Assembly (NCBI GenBank): GCA_963170055.1
Contig: CAUJGJ010000149.1
Location: forward strand, 82,201 to 146,200
Direction of reading: 5' to 3'
Length of the DNA: 64,000 nucleotides
DNA from: Halisarca cf. caerulea
Lineage: Eukaryota; Porifera; Demospongiae; Chondrillida; Halisarcidae
Shown: positions 35,801-44,300 of the stretch, in pieces
Position numbering within the stretch: position 1 is the first letter of the stretch
Layout of the letters: every line of letters starts with the position of its first letter
Notes under the pieces: generated by a model
The model's input: the letters and a program-made list of their open reading frames with translations, nothing else
Databases searched by the model: none
Told to the model about the DNA's origin: nothing
Position numbers and translations under genes: made by a program

Positions 35801-38800
35801 CGTGGGTGTGAAATTGCATAAGGTCTGTATCAAGTGATGCAACATACCCGTTGTGAACTAAACTAGACAAAATATTCCCTAATTCAACTTTTGACTTGAT
35901 ACCTATGGAGAACATTAAAAGTCATAAATAATCAGAACTTTCAATAGAAAATAGAATTTCCTTACCTCTTAAATATTGTCTATATTTCCCATAACAAATC
36001 AAAGCCACTAGATCCAAAGGATATTTTCGGCCATTGATAGTCACAGATTCTCTTAAAAAATCCTTTTCTTTCCTTTTCACTCCATTACTGGGTTCACTTT
36101 TATCTCCCATATGGTCTGCTAATGTTTCATCATCACTAACAGTTGAGTCAGCAGGTCTGGTAGATATCAAGTTATCAAAATCTAATTCTTGATCTTCTGT
36201 ACTAGGACAACCTGACACAGTGTCTTTCTGCTCACTGGCCACAACGTGTGTATCGTCACAAATGACATGATCTACAATCAACATGCAAAGGAAGCTTTAA
36301 CATAATGTATTTCAAGGTACACAGGTTAATTTTATGTTTCTGGTCTTGATCATCATTGAAAATTGACCAGGCTACTAGGTCTTTTTTTATCAAGTTGAGT
36401 TGATACGTACATACATACATACTTTGAGCACTGAGAAGGTAGTCCGAAACTTTTTTCCACATTTGATAGTAGTAGAATCTTACCTGAACATAAACATACG
36501 TATGAAGAAACAGTCAATTACGAACAAGATAGTAGCATTCACAGTTCATATGTACCTGACTTTGAGTAAGATTGGCAATAAGAGGATCAGTCATTTTCCT
36601 GTACTTTGTAGTCATAAAATTGTATATCTTCTCAAACTCTTTCCCATGCTACGTATGAAGAGCATCAATATGATCAAAATTGTAGATAAAATACAACGTA
36701 TAGATGAAATTGTCAACCTCACAAATAAAAGTCCATAACAAAATCCATAAAATACATTTCCACACTGCGAATGTACATATGCAATATGCAGGTAGGTTTT
36801 TTTAGGTAGACTTCGCATGTGTAAAACAAAGACATAAAATACAGTGGAACCTCTAACAACAAACTCCCTTAATAGTGGAAACCTCTCCATAACAGACTGC
36901 TTTATTTGTGGGTCCAGATAGATTGCTGTGAATACCGTGTGCTCGGAAATTTTCGCGGTACAAATTTTTTACGGATGCAACACTTGAGGATTTCCGTGGT
37001 ACTAAATTATTCGCAGATGCAGAATTTCAAATTTGCGGATCTTACATTGGATTTTATATTAGTTCAACAATATGTAATCCCATATAAATTATTCACTGAA
37101 AAATGGCTGCTCTGTTTGTTAGCGTGGCTGTTAGTCTGTAGAACAGTTATCAATACAAGTGCAAATCGTTGCAGTTGATCTTCTCCACCTGCCTTCCAGA
37201 TTTTAGTCAGATTTGGAGCGTCTGATGGGGGTAAAGAATGACTTGATCAACATAACGGACGAGAAAACGAATACTAACAGTATAATATACGAAACGTTCG
37301 ACACTCCTGCTTCTTTGTTCTTTGCTAAGACTCCTGTACATAGCGCTGAACATTAAGGGTCGTTCAGGATTTTCGCGGATTTAATTTTCGTGGATGCCGT
37401 GCAGTACAGCGAAAACCGTGAAAGTTTCCGAGCGTACGGTATAAAGTAACCCCTGAATAGTGGAAACCTCTGTATAACAAACTCTTTTCAGGTCTCAAAG
37501 TGTCCGTTATAGAGAGGTTCCACTGAAAAGTGTGTACATGCAATCACACTAAATGCATGAACCATGTAATGGGGATGCATGAACATAAATAACCCACTCG
37601 GTATAGTCCTTCAAAGAAGGTATCTGTAGCAGCTTCAGTCCATGCACTTCGTACCTTCTTGTTGACACTACTAGTACGGTGTTTACCTAACAAAAGATAA
37701 CAGGAATTTATGGTGAGATTTTCTATGACATAAGTACGTACATACGTATGTATGTCAGTATAGTAGACCCATATTAATTCCATAACATTTAAAGGAATAT
37801 TTTGAAATGTAAAATGAAAGGTTGATCTGGCATTGTTAAAAACATCAATCATATTCACAGTTGAAAGCAAATGTACGTAAGTTTAAAAATGCTTGGTCAT
37901 GCGAACACACCAGGGTTTTAGCTAAAGCAGGGTAGAGGGTTGCTACCACCCTGGTTTTATTCTCTCCAACATGAAATGAATCAACTGTCCCCTTCTACTG
38001 CAATGCCCCTTTGGCAATTTTGTTACAAGAGGATAGAAGCTACTTACATAAAAGACGACATAGGATAAGAAAGACTTATCAGACCAGAAATTTATCAAAC
38101 TTTACTTATTTTTCTACTTTTGTAATCTTTTATCCTTCCACCCTCTTTTGTAGTTGTACTATGTATCTTTTGTACCTTTTGCCTGGGTGTCTAGAGTAGT
38201 AGCCTCTTGGCTAAAGGCCTCCCCAGGTTAAATAAGCTTCTGTAACCACAACTAGAAATTAATATTTGCTAACATGGAGACATACGTAAATTACCCTTTG
38301 AATAGTGTGGGAGATAATTCATCCCAGTTTTAGATGTTGGTCTAGTTTTCACACGATCGGATCATTTATTGCTGACCAAAATCGGTATGAGCAGACTGCT
38401 TTTGGTCCTAGACCAAATTATTCATGACACTCCCCCTCCCCTGCTATAGTGAAATTCTGGTTAGAACACTGCACACAATAATAAATGGAAAACATAGACC
38501 AGAAAGATGAAGACAAATATATAGTAAAAGGAATAAAATTTCACACCAAACTCAAATCTGGTTAGTGTGGTCTGGCCAGACCAAAATGCAAATGGAGGTG
38601 TTCGGTCTGACCATGCTAGTCTACATCAGGTGGACACTGTTGTGCACAATATCTAATTTCACTTATTGCAATAGAATACTTAACATTTAGGAATAAACTA
38701 CATATATATTAATACACAAGGCTCAAGAGAGGTCCTCTATACAACACTTAAAGTGATACAAAGGAAGGTACTGATCTTAAGCCATTGAATGGCTCAAGAT

Positions 38801-39313
38801 CAGTAGAGTAAAACAAACATGTCATCAAGATGGTATTTTCACCCACAGCCTGCAGTATCTATTCTATTGGGAACTCTGTGTCCTGGGTGTTTAAACCCCA
38901 CATCAGACTTCCCTTATTGCCACAGACATGATTTTTACTCTGATTTATTGTAAATTTTGGCAAAAATGGTGTTCTCTCTCTTTCTACCAATAATCAAGCC
39001 CTATATACAAGACAGTAGATTCTGATATAAAAATGCGCCTTCATAGGTGAAAACGGACCGGAGGATCATTATCATTCACTGCACTCCAAGAAAGGCGCCA
39101 TTTTACATACGAATCTGTTTAGTCTACATGTAAAATATGGTATAAAGAGTCTATGGTCTAAGGTAGCACCAACTTTGCACAAAATTAAAAGCACTACGTA
39201 ACCTATCAAAGTCTCTTCTTTCTAATCTCACCATCATTCGCTTTATTCTGACTAGAACTAATGTCTGGTAGACAGCGTCTTTTGGGCAACGGTTTGCCAC
39301 ACTTCTGACTCAT
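23804..39313 (-). CDS. CRAMP1: CRAMP1 (Cramped) SANT-domain chromatin protein
   Basis: Nuclear Cramped-family factor (linker-histone gene control; Polycomb-linked in flies, family knowledge). Exons 5'-3' on the minus strand: 39313-39232, 37686-37598, 36648-36556, 36483-36423, 36271-35966, 35902-35848, 33356-33312, 33164-33048, 32748-32685, 32501-32430, 31754-31701, 31621-31514, 31285-30857, 27292-27258, a possible 25216-25198, 24870-24145, 24078-24048, 23976-23804; phases agree. Start MSQKCGKPLPKRRC. SANT region: AWTEAATDTFFEGLYRHGKE and VRFYYYQMWKKVSDYL. Then LICYGKYRQYL, LKLPVVRALKGKE and FVQELAQNPRLR, all matching human CRAMP1 blocks in order. C-terminal LLPRP, FESLMALLESPKK and DEDTIDFIKNFQYL match its conserved tail. 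About 850 residues against 1269 in human. Introns host a Tc1-type element and several MITEs. Confidence 0.92.
25714..25971 (-). other. Unassigned ORF in a CRAMP1 intron
   Basis: An 85-codon open frame with rather protein-like composition (KELKKAAGETLKPSEEKQFH, then a hydrophobic stretch FPICSAVVWLCTFVKSAIW). It is followed by a GTGTGT donor-like site after SVKDHLSVR. I do not recognise the family. It has no place in the CRAMP1 reading frame, so it may be transposon-borne, a nested gene's first exon, or chance. Just upstream (26007-26070) a unit of about 33 bp containing CTAGGGACGACGTGCAC is tandemly duplicated. Confidence 0.25.
26188..26281. repeat. Hairpin, about 40-bp arms
   Basis: GTTAAACCATAGC...GTCATTTATCACAC pairs with GTGTGATAAATGAC...CCATGGTTTAAC. 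The arms are about 40 bp with a few mismatches around a short loop (CGCTTCACTT). Lies in the long CRAMP1 intron next to two further inverted repeats. Confidence 0.75.
26297..26625. mobile_element. Candidate MITE with TGGCTGCCAGGT ends
   Basis: TGGCTGCCAGGT at the left is exactly inverted as ACCTGGCAGCCA at the right, 329 bp end to end. The interior carries one long hairpin (26370-26464) and a second stem (GTGGATAGATATACCCC with GGGGTTTATCTATCC, about 26515-26565). No obvious target-site duplication. Confidence 0.5.
26370..26464. repeat. Hairpin, about 44-bp arms
   Basis: TGATCAAGTTATCGTTCAGC...AGAATTTGAAACAAA pairs with TTTGTTTTGAATTCTATTGG...CTTGATCA. It is nearly perfect with a six-base loop and nested within the candidate MITE 26297-26625. 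Confidence 0.8.
27648..28667 (+). CDS. Tc1-like DD34E transposase
   Basis: Intact 339-residue cut-and-paste transposase, the typical Tc1 length (about 340). Residues about 8-110 form two helix-turn-helix units for terminal-repeat binding, with RSGAPS as linker near 61. The catalytic triad is visible: D157 in VIWTDESSVQ, D241 in RFMQDNDPKHTS and E276 in DFNPIERVW, with 34 residues between the second Asp and the Glu. The ATG at 27648 lies 198 bp inside the left terminal repeat, and the frame is open from there with no upstream in-frame candidate needed. AATAAA at 28801 could end the mRNA. Nuclear action on the element's own ends is inferred from the family. No damaging mutation is seen. Confidence 0.96.
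   Translation: MDRRTSSYLRERIVRLWEQGMSVSQILRKLHSEGRNTTRLTVRRWIFRWTTAQGLRDQHRSGAPSLVMSEIADFIVHHLKSDDEISSAELHRHIFKKFNKDISTSTIRRYIRRNLKWAVVRTRIGPMISATNKTKRMDFAQMCIDAKDEFCDVIWTDESSVQLKRHCTTMRVKVGKEKVIKPAPKHPIKVHVWAGISMKGATHICIFDQIMDGPLYVKILDNFLLPFIQTFPDGNYRFMQDNDPKHTSRVAKEFYLEKGIKWWKTPASSADFNPIERVWRELKYFICRHVKPLTKKDLVDGIRVFWSTRMTPEKCEKYIRHTYSVLPKIVEKEGGITGE
28801..28806 (+). promoter_or_regulatory. AATAAA poly(A) signal after the transposase
   Basis: Canonical hexamer 133 bases after the transposase stop and before the convergent cargo gene's end. Confidence 0.5.
28954..30426 (-). CDS. Transposon cargo gene: P/Q/T-rich protein with BEN-like domain
   Basis: Starts MPWKNEIFVEWLSSKDKG at 30426 and is open for 379 codons. 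A short N-terminal domain (IGSIITVKLGNRRYSASVID) is followed by a Lys/Arg-rich, probably nuclear segment, an acidic/Ser stretch, and a tandem region of QPLQPPQPLTQ-type units (about residues 170-300). A TAA at 29289-29287 interrupts the frame. The same frame then continues four codons later for 106 codons with FAIQLVKRCFTNHERSM, IGKPKLCPRRMAAIKAAIF and AIDSSCRQVAR. That is the helix pattern of BEN domains (DNA/chromatin binding; BEND5/NAC1 type). The stop may be a mutation, be read through, or be removed by splicing (a TTACAG acceptor-like site lies near 29235). The BEN assignment is by pattern. The function inside a transposon is unknown. Confidence 0.75.
29520..29935. repeat. Coding minisatellite (Pro/Gln-rich repeats)
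   Basis: GGTTGTGGTGGTTGCAGTGG-type units of 15-33 bp repeat about a dozen times within the minus-strand cargo gene, encoding QPPQPLTQPL-like repeats. All three frames of both strands stay open across it, which is why spurious Cys/Gly-rich and Trp/Leu-rich plus-strand frames appear. Confidence 0.9.
33980..34500. mobile_element. MITE with 23-bp ends, CRAMP1 intron
   Basis: TCAAGCCATGGGCACTAGAG at the left is inverted at the right as CTCTAGTGCCCATTGCTTGA (about one mismatch over 23 bp), 521 bp apart. AACCACAATACGTAG occurs as a direct repeat on either side of the right terminal repeat (about 34463 and 34503). Borders are reliable, superfamily unknown. Confidence 0.65.
34811..34861. repeat. Two-copy tandem repeat, 30-bp period
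   Basis: TCACACAATGTCAACACTCA is repeated exactly once, 30 bases apart, in a CRAMP1 intron. Confidence 0.8.
35095..35271. mobile_element. 177-bp TA-flanked MITE with perfect 23-bp ends
   Basis: CAGTAAAATCTCGATAATTC... is exactly inverted as ...GAATTATCGAGATTTTACTG, with TA on both sides. The termini are pogo/Tigger-like. No coding capacity. Confidence 0.88.
35303..35776. mobile_element. 474-bp TA-flanked MITE (CAGTGGAACCTG)
   Basis: Begins CAGTGGAACCTGCTATTTGG and ends CAGGTTCCACTG with flanking TA. Internal subterminal words AATCAGGACAC and GGACACTT repeat. It lies 31 bp from the MITE at 35095-35271, in a CRAMP1 intron. Confidence 0.82.
36842..37525. mobile_element. MITE (CAGTGGAACCTCT) carrying a nested MITE
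   Basis: The outer element starts CAGTGGAACCTCTAACAAC and ends ATAGAGAGGTTCCACTG. TA is intact on the left and mutated on the right. Its middle is interrupted at a TA by the separate element 36935-37439, after which outer sequence (AATAGTGGAAACCTCT) resumes. All lies in CRAMP1 intron 2. Confidence 0.82.
36935..37439. mobile_element. Inner MITE (CCGTxxGCTCGGAAA ends)
   Basis: CCGTGTGCTCGGAAATTTTC is inverted as GAAAGTTTCCGAGCGTACGG, flanked by TA on both sides. Subterminal TTCGCGGAT words point inward from both ends. Its termini and TTTTCGCGG words relate it to the larger element at 60227-60884. Confidence 0.85.
38915..38963. repeat. ATTGCCACA...TTTTGGCAA hairpin repeat, copy 2
   Basis: About 50 bp with ATTGCCA at one end and TGGCAA at the other around a conserved CATGATTTTT core. 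Related copies lie at 445-490 and 39643-39691. Confidence 0.6.
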
Positions 39314-39642
39314 ACTATGACTTCAAGACGTCCACAGCTCCAGATAGGATCGTCTCTCTTTAATTAGTTCTAGCGGCTTGATTCTTATTTCTTCAACAAC
39401 AATCTCAACATCGCAGACTCAGTACCGTTGCCACCATGCAGTACACTCCAGAGGTCTCCATCCACTGAACAAATTCAACTACGCCCATAAGGCGTTAAAT
39501 ATTTCCGCGCATAATGCTGACGTCAGATGGCGGGAAAATTATCGCTACAGAGTTGCCGCGTCTGTACTACGCCACCCGGAGAGTGCTGTACAGTACTTAG
39601 TACTACCATAGATATTCGATACTTCCCTTATACTACTACCCT

Positions 39643-39691
39643 TATTGCCACATGCATGATTTTTGCTCTAATTTGTTGTATTTTTGGCAAT
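39643..39691. repeat. ATTGCCACA...TTTTTGGCAA hairpin repeat, copy 3
   Basis: Shares CCACATGCATGATTTTTGCT-like core and TTTTTGGCAAT end with copies at 445-490 and 38915-38963. Confidence 0.6.
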
Positions 39692-39806
39692 GTTTTCTTT
39701 CCGTACTTGGAAACTGCCTTTCACTTTTGGTTTAACACTGTGAGAATGCACTAAGTGCCTTTGACATTATTTATGTTATCTAACCTCAAGCTCTCTAATT
39801 GAAAAC

Positions 39807-39861
39807 AAGTATTTCGAGTTAAAACTCATGGGGGTTGCCACCCCACATGCTCGAATCACTT
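39807..39861. repeat. 56-nt hairpin, copy 2
   Basis: AAGTATTTCGAG pairs with CTCGAATCACTT around an inner GGGGTTGCCACCCC stem. This is the same architecture and core as 8651-8706. Confidence 0.6.
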
Positions 39862-40737
39862 ACAAAGTATCCTGTGCATATCCAATGCATCATCATTTAC
39901 CTGCACTCAATGGGACCAGCTTATGTTTGGATATGTGAAATCAGCCAGATATGTGAAATACATTAAATAGAGTACTACAAGAGCAGTTGCATACATAAGG
40001 ATCCTGGAATCCTTATTGACTCATGCACACATGTAAAGTTCTCATATGCTAGCTAAAGTAAAAATCAAATGTTAAAACATACAAATACACTTCACAAAAT
40101 TTGGACCATGGAGTGGGGATCATTTATATGAATATGTGTATGCATGTATTATAATATTATATGCATAGAGTGAAGTAAATAACATGTTTCAAATGGGAAT
40201 TTCAAGAGGTAGCAAGCACTGTCATTGACTTTGTCATTGCAGGGTAGCTGGGTAACTGACTGAAATAAGCAGTTTAATTTTAGTTTATAGAATGCTATTC
40301 TTATAAACAGTATGAATTATATACTTGGTGAATATAAGTGAATTGAAATCTTATTCCTATATTCAGAATATTCCTTCAAGACATATTCCAGCAGATCTTT
40401 TACTACAGTACATACAAATAATTCTGTATTTGGATATTACATTAACGAGAATATCTTTCTCTGTCTACTGTTATTGCTACCATTGTATTAACCAGAATTT
40501 AATCAGAATTTGATCAAGTGAGGACCACTGTATATCATTTTTCAAGTCAAGAAATGCCCAACAGGGGTGTAGAATGCTACTGAACACAAGTGAGGGGGCT
40601 GGAAGGTTCTAGATGTAGCATTTATACAGCAATATGTTAGACACATGTATGATTTTTGGGTCTTAGTCCCTAAAGGTGAGGGTTCCTACGCCTATGCATA
40701 ACTCATGATGTCTTGTCAACACTCCAGTTGCCTCACT

Positions 40738-41074
40738 CTACCGCCAGAAAGAGCAAGAGAAACGTAGAGCGTACGACGAACGGGTGAGGGAAGTGGAGCA
40801 TGGGTCTTTTGCTCCCCTTGTTTTCTCCACATCAGGTGGAATGGGATCGGCTGCTGAAGTGGTCTACAAGAGGATTGCATCCATGATAGCAACAAAACAG
40901 AAGAAGCACTATTCCACGACCATCAACTACATCCGGTGCAAATTGACATTCTCTCTGCTCAGATCTGCCATCATGTGCCTCCGGGGACATCGCAGCATCT
41001 TCCAACGTCCGAATGCCAACATCAACAGCATGGAAGTTGCAACCAGTGAGGGCAGGATCAGCACAGATGTGTAA
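40738..41074 (+). pseudogene. C-terminal fragment of a retroelement protein
   Basis: An open frame runs to a stop at 41072. It includes YRQKEQEKRRAYDERVREVE, HGSFAPLVFSTSGGMGSAAE, and TFSLLRSAIMCLRGHRS. This tail (EVEHGSFTPLVFS..GGMG...RSAIMC+RG) follows the reverse transcriptase in repetitive elements of sponges and cnidarians, as I recall it. No RT motifs are present, so it is a 5'-truncated insertion. It sits between the divergent CRAMP1 and SNRNP27 start codons. A more decayed relative is at 62700-63350. Confidence 0.7.
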
Positions 41075-41368
41075 TGTTCACGTCATATTAACTCACATAT
41101 GCATAGAACAACAATGTTGACATAATTGTTAGAATATTATACAGTATGTATCTATGGTGCCAATGAATTATTATATATCCCCGTCGGCGCTCGAAAAATT
41201 CAGAACGATATCGTCTTTTCATGGCTACGCGAGACCAGCCTATTGCGCAACTTTGGGACGCTTGCCGTACGTGCGAACAAGATTTTGCTTTTAACCGTTA
41301 GGGGTGAGAAGCAGTGGCATAAAGCCATTCTTAGTTTTCTTTTGGAGTATTAAGTTTACTGAAAAGAT

Positions 41369-44300
41369 ATGGGCAGAAGCAGAAGTAGATCTCGTTCTCC
41401 TATCAAACATAAAGGTACGTCTTCACGGTATTTTATAGGGCGATGAAAATTATCTTACATCTGTGAATCCTGTAATTTTAAAATTTCATCTACTATTAAT
41501 AGCTAGTGCAGTTAAACCTATCTGTAGAGAACACATTTATCCTTGTTGGCTCATGGGTTACATGATATACTGTCATTGGGTTCCTCAACTTATCTGTACC
41601 TTTTTTCGTCATTGTGGCTATGCTGAGTGTACTATTCCACCAGTGTCATTGTTTGTGTTGTTAATTGTACTGAACCCATGCATTAGCCATGTTTCCACAT
41701 GCAACATTGACACTGGGAAAAAAGTTTAAAGAGATAAGCCAAGTCTGTAAGATCTGTTAATGACATGACAAGTCTGCAAGATCTGTTCATTGATGATTTG
41801 TTTTATTCTTACACAATGGTCCTTTTTCGTCAGGATTGATATTGCTTGCATATGGTTGATTTGTGTAGCAAAGTACGTTTCAGCATTAATGGATTGCAGA
41901 CACTCCATACTAAATCCGTGATGTAGTGAGAATACAGTTAAGTCTACATAGATATTTCAAGTCTTAGTACAGTGGAACCTCCATAATCCAACAGCTAGTG
42001 ATGGGGTCAAGAAAAAATGTCAGATTGTAGAGGTTGTTGGATTACAGAGAGTATCTCAGTTTTGGCATTTAGATCAGTTTCGCTAGCATATAATAGTATG
42101 CACTATGATGTGTCACCATCTCTGTAGACAGATGATTATTTTTTAAGAGTGCATTGTTCTCACTAAACTGGCATATGGGCAGCCTATAGTGTTCTTTATG
42201 GGATATATCTTGGATAGCGAACAGAGGAGATGGTAATACCAACATACACATGGGTTTTTAAGGGGGGGGGGGGGGGCAATGATAAGATTTTATGGGAATT
42301 TGAGGATACAAAAAGCTGAAATGGAACTTGAGGATTAGGAGGTACCACTCCATTTAGTCACTCTGACAGCAACCCTCATACTCTGTTATTGCACCAGTAT
42401 GGAGTGTTGGTGGAGTCTCTCTCTTGTCTTGCCAGAACCCCACCGCTGAGGACCAGAGAGGAATCAGTCACTGCAATTCTTTGTTTTTGTTTTTTTAGCA
42501 TTTTGGTAACTCTGCATCCAAGGCCTGTAAACTCCATGTACTTTTGTCACTTGCAAATCCAGACATACAAGTTGTAGATGGGGATTTTTAGTATTTCAAG
42601 TGGTGCTGTGTTTCACGACCATTATGTCTTATCCCGGATCACCACCCTGTACCTTGCCCATCCTATTCTGACTTTCACTAGTGCAGAAGATTCTGTAAAT
42701 ACGTACATACTGTATTGCGGGAAATTTCCACAAATTTCACAAATATCCCAGCATTCACAATAGTTTTGATTCACAAATCTTAGGATTTTGAAAGTTCATT
42801 TCAGACATCCACAGCTACGTACGTCAGGTTCACGTAGTATGTACACACTAGGCAATTGTATCATTGTTCTTTATTGCAAATGATTCGACTCAATTGTAGT
42901 TGGCACTGAGATTTTGTTGGCTGTTTCTTGAAAAGCTAGTCATCTTATAAGCTGTCTTTTCAGTTCTTAAAACAAGACAATCAGGCGGAGTGTGCACTCA
43001 TGAAGCTTGATGGCCCATTACAAAACAAAAGTAACCTCGAATCTAGGACTGCAGTCTGAATGGTGTAAACATATTCACCTTGAGCCATTTTGTTCACACA
43101 ATACACATGAAAACTACTCCTTTGCCATCATCATCTAAGTATGCAAAGGGATTCACAAAAAGGAGCCACTCACGAAGTTTTACCCTGTAAAAATTTCTCG
43201 CTATACAGTAGTCTGACTACATGCTGTATATTTTATGCAATGTCATCAGCGTCTGTTTACCCTCTCTATTGTCTTACTGTCGCTTTATGATTATATGCTC
43301 ATATGTACGTAGCTATAGAATTGTTTTCTCTCACATCCTGTAGTTTACCCCCTTGCATTAACCCTAGCCCTGATTCACATTGCAGTATGCTCGAATGCGT
43401 ACGTAAATATTATGGCACTACGTATCTTACTACAGGCATTTACCTGATATTCTGTACTTGCGTGTAATGTATTGGTATAGAATATCTTTGGCCTTGTGTT
43501 TATTAATTAACTGTATGTGTGTCAGCTTTTAATATATAATCTGAGGCTTAGGGTGTCAGGTAAGAGGACACTTTTACAATCAGGTTGGTGATGGAACTTG
43601 TGCAGAATATCCAAAACTTTAAGACGAATGTTCAATTTTTTGCCTTTTGGTGCTTTCTGTTATGTTCACTTACACACACGTTTGTACACATATTGAACAT
43701 TTGCATGTGTACATTGTTATGTAGATTTATTATCAGTGTTTACTGCTGACCTACGTACGTATTTACATATGTGTATTGTATACCCTTTCTGTACACTTGG
43801 ATAAGGAATAAATTGTGCTTTCTTGCTGTTATTGTCCAATTTTAAAGACCTGCATGACATTGTACATATTGGTCTATTGTAACCTTACAAGTGGTAAAGT
43901 TGTCAAGTTATATATGTTTAGTTCTGCTATCAAGCTTTATGGTCAAAAATCACATTTGATACAATATCGGTAAATTTAATAGCTGATATCGTATGTACAT
44001 ACTAAAGTTAAGAAAATTGCACAATTATGGACGTATTGGTTGCATAGGGGATGTAGGCTCTACAGTAATTACATACCTTTATTTGTGCCTAACATACCAA
44101 TACTACAGTAGCTGTAGTGTTTATATATACATATCTTTAACCTGTACCTCTTCACAGATCGTGAGAAAAGCAGGGATAGTGACCGTTACAGAAGTGATCA
44201 CACTAAAGATAGGGATAGCAGAACTGATTACGGAAGAGAAGGTGATTACAGAAGTGATTACAGTCGAGAGGGTAGAAGTAGGGAACATAACAGAAGTAGG

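Larger units (their letters stand above)
39314..40737. other. Left part of the divergent CRAMP1/SNRNP27 promoter interval
   Basis: CRAMP1 reads left from 39313 and SNRNP27 reads right from 41369. The interval holds two hairpin repeats (39643-39691 and 39807-39861). GC-rich, CpG-containing DNA at 39490-39600 is a plausible CRAMP1 promoter. No other gene seen. Confidence 0.5.
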
